DNA from: an uncultured Prevotella sp.
GTDB lineage: Bacteria > Bacteroidota > Bacteroidia > Bacteroidales > Bacteroidaceae
DNA: 58,993 nucleotides
Direction: 5' to 3'
Assembly (NCBI GenBank): GCA_900316015.1
Contig: ONBG01000017.1
Coordinates: 1 to 58,993 of the forward strand
The stretch's first letter is position 1, and every line of letters starts with the position of its first letter. The notes beneath the pieces are model-generated. The model was given only the letters and a program-made list of their open reading frames with translations, was not told where the DNA came from and searched no databases. Shown piece by piece: positions 23,176 through 31,189 of the stretch. The position numbers and the translations under genes were made by a program.

Positions 23176-25710
23176 ATGAAACTCAGAAATGTAACTTTGT
23201 GCCTGTTCGCCTTGTTGGGCTTGTCAGCTCTGGCGGACACCAAGCAGTCTCCGCAGGCTCCCCTGCAGATTCGCTTCAATACGCCAACGACTTTGTTGGG
23301 GTCTCAACCGTGGTATCATGGCAAGCCAGCTGGATACAAGGGTAAGGTGCCTATTGCCTATGAGGCGGCTTCCAAGGTTGACCCTTATTATGAGAATGCG
23401 TCCTTGCCCATCGGAAACGGTAATATTGGGGCCTCGATCTTCGGGGCGATCACCACGGAGCGTGTTACCCTTAACGAGATCTCTCTTTGGTTGGGCGGAC
23501 CCAACACGAAGAAAGGACCGGCTTACTATTGGAATGTCAACAAGAAATCAGCCTATCTGCTGCCCCAGATCAGAGAGGCATTCCTTAAGGGAGATGACCA
23601 TTTGGCTGACTCCCTGACCTCCTACAACATGAACGGGTTGTTCTCTTATGAGCCTGCTGATGAGCCCACCTGGCGCTTTGGCAATTACACGACTATGGGT
23701 GAGCTGCATATCCAGACGGGCATCGACTCCGTGGGCGTTAAGGACTATAGTCGTGTCCTGTCCTTAGACTCAGCCTTGGCAACGGTGAGCTTTGTCAAGA
23801 ATGGCGTCCGTTACGTCCGCAGCTCCTTCTGCTCTTACCCGGATAACGTCATCGTGATGAAATATACGGCTAACAAGAAAAAGATGCAGAACATCACGCT
23901 GTCTTATTGCCCGAATCCCTTGGCAACCGGTCATACGCAGGTCATCAATGGTCATACGTTTGTTTATAAGGCAACCCTTGATAACAATGGGATGAAATTC
24001 GACCTCCGCATCCGGATGATTGTCAAAGGAAAACAAGCTAAGATCATGAGGGGGCAATCGGATCGTCTGTCCGTTATCGGGGCTGACGAGGTGTTGTTCC
24101 TCGTGACGGCGGATACGGACTACAAGATGAACTTCGATCCTGATTTCAATGACGCTCAGGCTTATGTAGGCGTGGACCCAGACAAGACCACGACGGCATG
24201 GCTAAATGCTGCTTCCCAGTCGTCGTATGCCCAATTGCTGAACAGGCATCTCGCAGACTATCAGCCGATCTTCAACCATGTACGCCTTGAGCTCAATGGC
24301 GCGGTGAACCCTGACCTGACAAAGGCAACGGGCGATCGGTTGAAGGATTATCGGAAAGGGGCGAAGGACTCTTACTTGGAAACACTCTATTTCCAGTATG
24401 GTCGTTACCTGTTGATCGCGTCTTCACGCAATAACCTTCCGGCAAACCTCCAAGGTCTGTGGCTGAATAATATCGATGGTCCTTGGCATTGTGACTACCA
24501 TAACAACATCAATATCCAGATGAACTATTGGCCGGCTTTGCAGGATAATCTGTTAGAGTGCATGCAGCCGATGGTCGACTATATCAAGTCACAGGTCAAA
24601 GGTGGCGCAGTGACAGCTAAGGATTACTTTGGCGCACGGGGCTGGACAACGTCCATCTCCTCAAATCCATTTGGGTTGACTACCCCCTTGCGCGACCATG
24701 CCATGCAGTATAACCTGAGCCCGATGGCAGGTCCGTGGCTCGCCACGCATATCTGGGATTACTACGATTATACCCGGGACGTGGAATGGCTGCGTAAGGA
24801 AGGCTATCCTTTGATCAAGGGCGCGGCAGAGTTTACCCAGGATTATCTCTGGAAGAAGCCAGATGGAACTTATACAGCAGCTCCCAGTGCCTCCCCAGAA
24901 CATGGAACTGTGGATGAGGGAACGACTTATTGCCATGCAGTAGCCCGTGAGATTCTCTTGGATGCCATCTCGGCTGCCAAGGTGTTAGGAGTCGATGCGG
25001 ATAAGATCGGTCAATGGCAAGAGATCCTCGACCACCTCGTGCCTTATAAGATCGGGCGTTATGGTCAGCTGTTGGAGTGGAGTAAGGATATTGATGATCC
25101 CAACGACCATCACCGTCACGTGAACCATCTGTTTGGATTGCATCCTGGACATACGATCAGTCCAGTGACAACCCCCGACCTTGCCCAGGCTTGTAAGGTA
25201 GTCTTAGAGCATCGTGGAGATGGTGCCACAGGATGGAGCATGGGCTGGAAGCTCAACCAATGGGCACGTTTGTTGGATGGCAACCATTCTTATGTGTTGT
25301 ATGGCAACCTGCTGAAGAACGGGACAGCCGACAACCTGTGGGACATGCATCCACCTTTCCAGATCGATGGTAACTTTGGAGGCACTGCCGGCGTGACAGA
25401 GATGTTGCTGCAGAGTCAGACAGGCGCTCTCCAGTTGCTGCCTGCTTTGCCTGATGCGTGGGGAAGTGGCTCGATCTCCGGGATCAGGGCACGTGGCAAT
25501 TTCGTGGTCGACATGACCTGGAATGGAGGACGGTTGACTGAGTCCCGTATCCATTCGGGCAGCGGGGTGCCTTGCACTGTCATCTGCCGTGGCGTTTCCG
25601 GAATGAAAGTAAAGGATTCCAAAGGAACAACCATCACTCCAACCATACAGGGAGACAATCAAATCAGTTTCCCAACGACACGAGGGGAAACCTATACGAT
25701 CAGTTTATAA
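23176..25710 (+). CDS. GH95 alpha-L-fucosidase, secreted
   Basis: It hydrolyses alpha-1,2-linked fucose (some members alpha-L-galactose) by inversion, typically the fucose capping mucin and milk glycans. The ATG at 23176 gives a clean signal peptide (MKLRNVTLCLFALLGLSALA); the upstream ATG at 23134 overlaps the -7 box. GH95 signatures are the N-terminal ASLPIGNGNIGASIFG, NNINIQMNYWPAL, and the catalytic acid near residue 574 in PSASPEHGTVDEG. It is 844 residues, normal for the family. Monocistronic, ending in a UUCG-loop terminator. Confidence 0.94.
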   Translation: MKLRNVTLCLFALLGLSALADTKQSPQAPLQIRFNTPTTLLGSQPWYHGKPAGYKGKVPIAYEAASKVDPYYENASLPIGNGNIGASIFGAITTERVTLNEISLWLGGPNTKKGPAYYWNVNKKSAYLLPQIREAFLKGDDHLADSLTSYNMNGLFSYEPADEPTWRFGNYTTMGELHIQTGIDSVGVKDYSRVLSLDSALATVSFVKNGVRYVRSSFCSYPDNVIVMKYTANKKKMQNITLSYCPNPLATGHTQVINGHTFVYKATLDNNGMKFDLRIRMIVKGKQAKIMRGQSDRLSVIGADEVLFLVTADTDYKMNFDPDFNDAQAYVGVDPDKTTTAWLNAASQSSYAQLLNRHLADYQPIFNHVRLELNGAVNPDLTKATGDRLKDYRKGAKDSYLETLYFQYGRYLLIASSRNNLPANLQGLWLNNIDGPWHCDYHNNINIQMNYWPALQDNLLECMQPMVDYIKSQVKGGAVTAKDYFGARGWTTSISSNPFGLTTPLRDHAMQYNLSPMAGPWLATHIWDYYDYTRDVEWLRKEGYPLIKGAAEFTQDYLWKKPDGTYTAAPSASPEHGTVDEGTTYCHAVAREILLDAISAAKVLGVDADKIGQWQEILDHLVPYKIGRYGQLLEWSKDIDDPNDHHRHVNHLFGLHPGHTISPVTTPDLAQACKVVLEHRGDGATGWSMGWKLNQWARLLDGNHSYVLYGNLLKNGTADNLWDMHPPFQIDGNFGGTAGVTEMLLQSQTGALQLLPALPDAWGSGSISGIRARGNFVVDMTWNGGRLTESRIHSGSGVPCTVICRGVSGMKVKDSKGTTITPTIQGDNQISFPTTRGETYTISL

Positions 25711-25715
25711 ACAGT

Positions 25716-25745
25716 GAAAAGGGGTATGTTCGCATATCCCTTTTC
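25716..25745 (+). terminator. Terminator of the GH95 gene
   Basis: A 13-bp stem with one G-T pair (25716-25728 with 25733-25745) is closed by a TTCG tetraloop and ends in TTTTCTCG. It starts 6 nt after the stop codon. Confidence 0.85.
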
Positions 25746-25783
25746 TCGTTCTCTTTGGTTCTCTCTTGTCCCTCATCTGACTC

Positions 25784-25802
25784 TTTGCAACCCAGTTGCA
25801 AA
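25784..25802. promoter_or_regulatory. Inverted repeat at the metal-ATPase promoter, candidate operator
   Basis: TTTGCAA and TTGCAAA are separated by CCCAG, a perfect 7-bp dyad. It ends 10 bp before the -7 box at 25813-25820 and covers the -33 region, so a bound repressor would block RNA polymerase. A metal-responsive regulator is inferred from the downstream gene. No regulator gene is adjacent. Confidence 0.5.
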
Positions 25803-25812
25803 AGATTCTTCC

Positions 25813-25820
25813 TACTTTTG
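25813..25820 (+). promoter_or_regulatory. Candidate -7 box of the metal ATPase
   Basis: TACTTTTG fits TAnnTTTG and lies 24 nt upstream of the start codon. Confidence 0.5.
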
Positions 25821-25844
25821 CACCGGAAATAAAAAAGAGTCGAT

Positions 25845-27728
25845 ATGAAAGCAATCAATCCGAAATTATTCAGAATCATCATAGCAGCTATCCTATTGGT
25901 TGGGGCAGTGGTTGTGGAGAAGGTCCTGCACCTTCCTACGTGGCAGTTGTTCCTTATCTATCTGGTTCCCTATCTTTATATAGGTTGGGATGTGATCCAA
26001 GAAGCCGTGGAGGGACTTACCGAAGGAGATGCGTTCAATGAGGACTTCTTGATGTGCGTGGCAACGATCGGTGCCCTCTTCATCGGATTCCTCCCAGGAG
26101 CGGAAAGCCAGTTCCCGGAAGCCGTGTTCGTCATGCTCTTCTTCCAGCTGGGAGAGCTCTTTGAGGATTATGCCGAAGACAAGAGCCGGGGCTCTATATC
26201 CCAGTTGATGGACATCCGTCCCGATGCGGCGAATGTGTTGCGACAAGGACAGGTCATGGTCGTAGCCCCAGAAGAGGTGAAAGTAGGGGAGACGATTCTG
26301 ATCAAGCCTGGGGAGAAGGTTCCCCTTGATGGCGTTATCATAGATGGTGTCTCAGCTTTAGACACGGTGGCACTGACTGGAGAGAGCGTACCCCGGGATG
26401 TCAATGATGGCTCCGAGGTCATCTCGGGATGTGTCAATATCAGTGGAGTGCTCAAGGTGAAGGTCACCAAGACGTTCGGGGAGTCATCTGTATCGAAGAT
26501 CATCGATTTGGTAGAAAACTCCACCTCCCATAAGTCGAAGAGCGAGACCTTTATCCGCAAGTTCTCCCATGTCTATACGCCAGTGGTTGTTTGTGTCGCG
26601 ATCTTAGTCGCCTTCATTCCTCCTTTCTTTGCGGAGAGCTATGTTACGGCGTTGCCTTCCTGGTTATACCGTGCCCTGACTTTCTTAGTCGTGAGCTGTC
26701 CTTGTGCCTTAGTGATCTCCGTGCCCTTGACTTTCTTCGGAGGAATAGGCGGGGCCAGTCGCAAGGGTATTCTTATCAAAGGGGGCAACTATATGGAAAC
26801 CCTTGCCAAGCTCCATACTGTCGTCTTTGACAAGACCGGTACCCTCACCAAAGGGCAGTTTGAAGTAGAAGCCGTTCATCCAGACATGATCCAAGCCCAT
26901 GAGCTCCTGCATCTTGCTGCCCATGTTGAGCGTTTTTCTACCCACCCGATCGCCATGTCCTTGAAGAAAGCCTATCAGCACGAGAATGATGGTTGTTCCG
27001 TGGAAGAGGTAGAAGAAGTGGCTGGTCAGGGCATTCGTGCCCGTGTCAACGGTAAGGTCGTGTGTGTGGGCAATTCGAAAATGATGGATGCCATCGGTGC
27101 GAAATGGCATCCTTGCCATAAGGTAGGAACGATTATCCATGTCGCGATCGACGGTGTCTATGCCGGGCATATCGTCATTGCCGATGCCATCAAGGAAGAT
27201 GCCAAGGATGCCATTCAGGCAATCAAACGGGCAGGTGTGGAACGGACCGTTATGCTCACGGGTGATCATGAGAAAGTCGGGAAGTATGTAGCTGGGCAAC
27301 TTGCCTTGGACGAGTATCATGCCGGACTTCTCCCTCAGGATAAGGTCGGCTATGTGGAAAAGCTCCTGCATGACAAGCCCCAGGGCAGGACATTGGCCTT
27401 CGTTGGTGATGGGATCAATGATGCCCCAGTCTTAGCGCGTGCGGATGTTGGGATCGCCATGGGAGCCTTAGGCTCTGATGCAGCCATCGAGGCTGCCGAT
27501 GTGGTCTTGATGGACGATAAGCCTTCGAAGATCGCGCTTGCCATCAAGATCGCACGTAGGACCTTGGCTATCGCCCAGGAGAACACAGGCTTTGCGATTT
27601 TCATCAAGGTATTGGTGCTTGTCCTCGCCTTCTTCGGGATAGCCACGATGTGGATGGCAGTATTCGCAGATGTCGGCGTGATGGTCCTGTGCGTCTTGAA
27701 TGCAATGCGGGCTTTGTTCCTACATTGA
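25845..27728 (+). CDS. Heavy-metal P1B-type ATPase (Zn/Cd/Pb exporter class)
   Basis: An inner-membrane pump that expels divalent metals using ATP. It has hydrophobic segments at about 9-60 and 70-105, the actuator motif LTGESVP, and the metal-site CPC in VSCPCALV (about 285). The phosphorylated Asp is in DKTGT (about 328), with HP in STHPIAMSL and the hinge GDGINDAPVL. It is 627 residues and lacks an N-terminal heavy-metal-binding domain, so it is shorter than classical ZntA/CadA. CPC plus overall similarity favours Zn/Cd/Pb over Cu. It stands alone, with a palindrome at its promoter. Confidence 0.92.
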   Translation: MKAINPKLFRIIIAAILLVGAVVVEKVLHLPTWQLFLIYLVPYLYIGWDVIQEAVEGLTEGDAFNEDFLMCVATIGALFIGFLPGAESQFPEAVFVMLFFQLGELFEDYAEDKSRGSISQLMDIRPDAANVLRQGQVMVVAPEEVKVGETILIKPGEKVPLDGVIIDGVSALDTVALTGESVPRDVNDGSEVISGCVNISGVLKVKVTKTFGESSVSKIIDLVENSTSHKSKSETFIRKFSHVYTPVVVCVAILVAFIPPFFAESYVTALPSWLYRALTFLVVSCPCALVISVPLTFFGGIGGASRKGILIKGGNYMETLAKLHTVVFDKTGTLTKGQFEVEAVHPDMIQAHELLHLAAHVERFSTHPIAMSLKKAYQHENDGCSVEEVEEVAGQGIRARVNGKVVCVGNSKMMDAIGAKWHPCHKVGTIIHVAIDGVYAGHIVIADAIKEDAKDAIQAIKRAGVERTVMLTGDHEKVGKYVAGQLALDEYHAGLLPQDKVGYVEKLLHDKPQGRTLAFVGDGINDAPVLARADVGIAMGALGSDAAIEAADVVLMDDKPSKIALAIKIARRTLAIAQENTGFAIFIKVLVLVLAFFGIATMWMAVFADVGVMVLCVLNAMRALFLH

Positions 27729-28238
27729 AAGAACCGACTGGAGCGTTGTCGTTCGCACAGCTTTTAAGAGGGAATGAAGATGCTCGTACAAAGACGTTTA
27801 AATAAGTCCATATTTTGATATCGAGTGCCTTGAAGAAGATGATCAAAGGCGTTCTTCTGATGGTGCTGTCATGGATGATGCCGTCACGGGTTTCTGTATG
27901 TGGCATCGTATTAGGCAAACCTTCGAGAACCGTTCGAGATCCGTTCGAGGTACGTGCCTGTAGATGTGCCAACAGAACACGAAAAACTTAGCGTTTTACT
28001 TTGTCATGTCACTCATTTATGCTATCTTCGCGAAGAATCTCGTAACGAATAATTTCGCAAATGAGTCTATTGTTGGGGTCGTTTAGACCTTTCGGTTACA
28101 AATTCTTATATACTAACTTGAAGACAGCAGTGGCGAGTGCGACTTTGTGACCTGTTTGGTAACAAAACGGTACAGGCTGTACCTTGTATCATGTGACATA
28201 TTACAAACAAAGGCAATATCTACAGAGTCATGTGCTGT
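27729..28238. other. Gene-poor stretch
   Basis: No convincing gene. The stretch contains a 50-codon frame (27839-27991) without a ribosome-binding site and the 11-bp tandem repeat at 27920-27952. The DNA just before 28239 probably includes decayed sequence of the HigB-like toxin gene, but I could not restore a frame. Confidence 0.4.
27920..27952. repeat. 11-bp tandem repeat, three units
   Basis: Three consecutive units, CCTTCGAGAAC, CGTTCGAGATC and CGTTCGAGGTA, share the core C-x-TTCGAG at an exact 11-bp period. The stretch is intergenic with no assigned role. Confidence 0.6.
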
Positions 28239-28367
28239 ATGGACAAGGGCGCGGTGGTCATTCTTTTTCAAGGATTCCAGAAGAAGACACAGAAGACTCC
28301 GCAGAATGAGATTAGAATGGCAGAAAGATTAAAGAAAGAATATTTTAAAGAAAAGGAGGGCAAATAA
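28239..28367 (+). pseudogene. HigB-like toxin remnant (C-terminal part)
   Basis: The 42-codon frame encodes a C-terminal block, VILFQGFQKKTQKTP then NEI, followed by KKEYFKEK. It matches the conserved end of RelE/HigB (Gp49-like) toxins, where the aromatic/Gly-Phe-x-KK-TQKTP signature is typical. The N-terminal two thirds of a normal toxin (about 100 residues) are missing or scrambled upstream. It ends one base before the antitoxin start, the usual HigB-HigA spacing, so this is a decayed toxin gene. Confidence 0.65.
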
Positions 28368-28368
28368 T

Positions 28369-28681
28369 ATGGATGCTAAGAAGAAAGAATCAATTATGAA
28401 CGCGACAACTTTTGATGAGTTGCTTGACGCAGAATATGGGAAAATAGGAACCCCCCGAACGTAACAAATACGAAGATGATGCTCAAACTTTCATCCTTGC
28501 AGAATGTCTTAAAGACGAGCGCAAGAAGGCTGGGCTAACTCAAGAACAACTCGCAGAACGTATCGGTACGAAGAAGAGTTACATCTCAAAATTAGAGAAC
28601 GGACATGCGGACGTGCAACTGTCAACTCTATTCCGTATATTCAATGGATTAGGGAAGCGAGTTGCTGTGACTGTGTTATAA
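28369..28681 (+). pseudogene. HigA-like XRE antitoxin with frameshift
   Basis: The first frame (31 codons) stops at TAA after a run of six C residues (28451-28456). Removing one C restores a continuous protein of about 103 residues with an XRE helix-turn-helix: KKAGLTQEQLAERIGTKKSY then SKLENG. It ends KRVAVTVL. The total length is 313 nt, one more than a multiple of three. This could be a true mutation, slippage-type variation or a read error in the homopolymer. With the truncated toxin upstream, the whole module appears inactive or antitoxin-only. Confidence 0.75.
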
Positions 28682-28702
28682 GGATTCAGCACCTGTAAGG
28701 TT

Positions 28703-28740
28703 GCATCCAGATATCCTCAGTGGTATTTGGATGCTCTTTT
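28703..28740 (+). terminator. Terminator after the HigA-like gene
   Basis: GCATCCAGATA pairs with TATTTGGATGC (28703-28713 with 28724-28734, one G-T pair) and is followed by TCTTTT. It starts 22 nt after the antitoxin stop. Confidence 0.7.
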
Positions 28741-28795
28741 ATTTCTCCTTTCCATAAGGGCACTCGGGTGTGCCAGTCATCACCTAATGAATAAC

Positions 28796-28833
28796 AAAAA
28801 AGGAGCTAAAGCTTTGATAAACTCTAACTCCTT
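28796..28833 (-). terminator. Terminator of tRNA-Asn
   Basis: On the minus strand a 12-bp stem with two G-U pairs (28822-28833 with 28800-28811) is followed by six T residues. It lies 8 nt beyond the mature tRNA 3' end. Confidence 0.75.
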
Positions 28834-28840
28834 CTTAATG

Positions 28841-28914
28841 CGCTTCAAGATGGGCTTGAACCAACGACCCCCTGATTAACAGTCAGGTGCTCTAACCAAC
28901 TGAGCTATTGAAGC
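28841..28914 (-). tRNA. tRNA-Asn (GTT)
   Basis: Read on the minus strand, the cloverleaf has acceptor stem GCTTCAA/TTGAAGC and a D arm with GCTC/GAGC. The anticodon arm is CCTGA-CTGTTAA-TCAGG (anticodon GTT), and the T loop is TTCAAGC. The discriminator base is G; CCA is not encoded. The T stem contains one mismatch. An ideal promoter lies upstream and a terminator downstream, so it is a single-gene unit. Confidence 0.95.
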
Positions 28915-28951
28915 ATTTCCAACAACAAGGTAATCTCCTTGATTGCGGTTG

Positions 28952-28983
28952 CAAAAGTACTACCTTTTTCTGAAACCACCAAA
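28952..28983 (-). promoter_or_regulatory. Promoter of tRNA-Asn
   Basis: On the minus strand TTTG (28983-28980), 20 bp, then TACTTTTG (28959-28952): an exact match to the Bacteroidetes vegetative promoter. Confidence 0.8.
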
Positions 28984-29157
28984 CTTTTTGGGATATTTTT
29001 TCGCTTGACGTGCTATTTTTATAGGATACTGCTGCTTTTCTTGGGGATTTCTTCCCAAGAAGTGGAGGGAAAGAGGATCTTTTCGATCGGCTCCATGGAG
29101 GGCATCTCAAAATCCTAAGGCATTTTTTCTTTTTATAGAGAACATTTTTTCGCAAAT

Positions 29158-29255
29158 AGGTTGACAGGTTGTCAAAACCCTTTGTACATCGGGCTTGCAA
29201 CCTGATTTGAGGTTGACAAAGGTTGACACGAGGTTGACATTTGTCGAGGTTGACA
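29158..29255. repeat. AGGTTGACA repeat cluster
   Basis: Five copies of AGGTTGACA start at 29158, 29210, 29220, 29231 and 29247. The first is followed directly by AGGTTGTCA, forming the inverted repeat TTGACA-GGT-TGTCAA (29161-29175). Within 29210-29255 the steps are 10, 11 and 16 bp. The cluster lies between the divergent tRNA-Asn and S41 protease promoters. It could be a regulator-binding array; function not recognised. Confidence 0.65.
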
Positions 29256-29356
29256 TTTGCCATCAAATCGAATGGCAATACTCCCTCATGGCCAACTAAA
29301 GTGGGCGATAAGCCAACGCTTTCGATCAGCCCCAGGAGAAAATAAACCTTTAATTA

Positions 29357-29388
29357 TTTGGCATTCTCTATTGTTTGCGCTACCTTTG
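29357..29388 (+). promoter_or_regulatory. Promoter of the S41 protease gene
   Basis: TTTG (29357-29360), 20 bp, TACCTTTG (29381-29388), 19 nt before the start codon. Confidence 0.75.
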
Positions 29389-29407
29389 CACACATTATTT
29401 ATAGAAC

Positions 29408-31066
29408 ATGAGAAAATGGATTATCACCGTGCTTTGCCTCCTTTCATTACCGTTGGCAGCACAAGACAAGGATCATAATTTTAACGTGGCAAAGAACTTA
29501 GACGTGTTCAATGCCATTTACAAGAATTTGGATTTGATGTATGTCGATTCCTTAGATGCCAATGAGGTGGTGGGAAACGGCATCAAGGCGATGTTGGGCA
29601 GCCTGGATCCTTATACCGTTTATTACCCAGCAGAAAAGGTAAAGGACCTGAAGGAACTGTATACCGGGAAGTTCGCCGGTATCGGAGCCTTGATCCGGTA
29701 CTTGCCAAAGTTGAATTATACGGTGGTCGACGAGCCTTATAAGAACATGCCAGCTGCTGAGGCTGGGCTCAAGAAGGGGGATATGATCCTGAGCATTGAC
29801 GGCGAGTCGATGAAAGGGAAGAATACCCAGTATGTGAGTGACCATCTTCGGGGCGATGCCGGCACGAGCTTTATGTTGAAGATCAAGCGTCCTTCAACGG
29901 GTAAGGAGATGAAGATGAAGGTCACCCGGAAGATGATCCAGGAACCGGTGATCGTCTATTATGGGATGTGGAAAGACCATATTGGCTACCTGAACCTGCA
30001 CCAGTTCACGGAGAATTGTGCCAAGGATGTGCGGAAAGCCTTTATTGACTTGAAGAACCAAGGCATGAAAGGCTTCGTCTTAGACCTGCGCAACAACGGG
30101 GGCGGCTCTGAGCAAGAGGCGGTGAACATCGTGAACATCTTTGTTCCGAAAGGCGTGACCATCGTTTCCAATCGTGGAAAGTTGAAACGGGTGAACAAGG
30201 ATTACAAGACGACAGTAGAGCCCGTTGACACGGTTATGCCCATGGTCGTCTTGGTGGGTGGGAATACGGCCAGCTCGTCGGAGATCACCAGCGGAAGCCT
30301 GCAAGACCTTGACCGGGCGGTGATCATGGGCACGCGTACCTTTGGAAAGGGGCTGGTTCAGATGACGCTCGACCTCCCTTACAATGGCAACTTGAAGTTG
30401 ACTACCAATAAATACTATATCCCGAGCGGGCGTTGCATCCAGGCCATCAACTATAACCATGCCAATGGCGGTTATGTGGAGCATGTGCCCGACTCGCTGA
30501 CGAAAGTCTTCCATACGGCTCATGGGCGCGTGGTTAGGGACGGAGGTGGTATCAAGCCGGATGTCGAGGTGCAACCAGATTCCATGCCGAATATCGCTGC
30601 CTACTTGGAGTATGTCGACTCTGCCAATGTGATGATGAACTACGAGGTCGACTATATCGCTGCCCATAAGACCATTGCCCCGCCTGCGGAGTTTGAGTTA
30701 ACGGATGCGGATTACGAGGAGTTCAAGCAAAGGGTGCTGAAAAGCAATTTCAAGTACGACCGAGAGAGCGAGAAGTGTTTCAAGGACCTGGTCAAGTTGG
30801 CGAAGTTTGAAGGCTATTATGACGATGCCAAGGAAGAATTTGCACGTCTTGAGAAGAAGCTGAACCATAATGTGGCAAAGGACTTAGACTTCCATAAGCC
30901 CGTGATCAAGCAACTCTTGGAGAACGATATCATCACGGCTTATTACTATCAGGAGGGCGCGACCCAGAATGCGCTCCGGTACGACAAGCAGATGAAGGCT
31001 GCGGTTGACTTGCTGAACAAGCCAGAAGAATATCAAAAGATTTTGGCACCGGTCACCAAGAAATAA
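29408..31066 (+). CDS. S41 C-terminal processing peptidase, envelope
   Basis: This 552-residue protease has a signal peptide (about 1-18), a helical segment, a PDZ domain (about 90-170; GLKKGDMILSIDGES) and an S41 core. The Ser-Lys dyad is in GNTASSSEITSG (Ser about 290) and RTFGKGLVQ (Lys about 313). A long C-terminal helical region follows. It would cleave proteins near their C-termini in the periplasm. It is transcribed from its own promoter. Its substrate cannot be told from the sequence. Confidence 0.92.
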   Translation: MRKWIITVLCLLSLPLAAQDKDHNFNVAKNLDVFNAIYKNLDLMYVDSLDANEVVGNGIKAMLGSLDPYTVYYPAEKVKDLKELYTGKFAGIGALIRYLPKLNYTVVDEPYKNMPAAEAGLKKGDMILSIDGESMKGKNTQYVSDHLRGDAGTSFMLKIKRPSTGKEMKMKVTRKMIQEPVIVYYGMWKDHIGYLNLHQFTENCAKDVRKAFIDLKNQGMKGFVLDLRNNGGGSEQEAVNIVNIFVPKGVTIVSNRGKLKRVNKDYKTTVEPVDTVMPMVVLVGGNTASSSEITSGSLQDLDRAVIMGTRTFGKGLVQMTLDLPYNGNLKLTTNKYYIPSGRCIQAINYNHANGGYVEHVPDSLTKVFHTAHGRVVRDGGGIKPDVEVQPDSMPNIAAYLEYVDSANVMMNYEVDYIAAHKTIAPPAEFELTDADYEEFKQRVLKSNFKYDRESEKCFKDLVKLAKFEGYYDDAKEEFARLEKKLNHNVAKDLDFHKPVIKQLLENDIITAYYYQEGATQNALRYDKQMKAAVDLLNKPEEYQKILAPVTKK

Positions 31067-31096
31067 GGTCGGCGAGATGAAAAAAACAAGAAAATC

Positions 31097-31128
31097 TTTG
31101 GTCGTCTGCAGATTTCTTCGTACTTTTG
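31097..31128 (+). promoter_or_regulatory. Promoter of rimP-nusA-infB
   Basis: TTTG (31097-31100), exactly 20 bp, TACTTTTG (31121-31128). Transcription should begin near 31133-31136, giving a leader of about 55 nt that contains the hairpin at 31142-31170. Confidence 0.8.
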
Positions 31129-31141
31129 CAGCGTTCAGTGG

Positions 31142-31175
31142 AATGAGGGGCTCCCGAAGAGCTCCTCATTTTATT
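31142..31175 (+). promoter_or_regulatory. Leader hairpin before rimP, possible attenuator
   Basis: AATGAGGGGCTC pairs with GAGCTCCTCATT (31142-31153 with 31159-31170), 12 bp with one G-T pair and a 5-nt loop, followed by TTATTTTAAT. It lies between the predicted transcription start and the rimP ATG, so it has the form of an intrinsic terminator inside a leader. A NusA-responsive attenuator is inferred by analogy with the known autoregulation of nusA operons in other bacteria. Confidence 0.6.
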
Positions 31176-31189
31176 TTAATAAGGGTTAT

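Noticed and set aside
27839-27991. 50-residue frame with a hydrophobic start after the metal ATPase
   Set aside because: No ribosome-binding site or promoter, and its second half is generated by the 11-bp repeat.
29408-31066. Possible TonB-linked or toxin role for the S41 protein
   Set aside because: PDZ plus Ser-Lys dyad fully explain it as a C-terminal processing peptidase.
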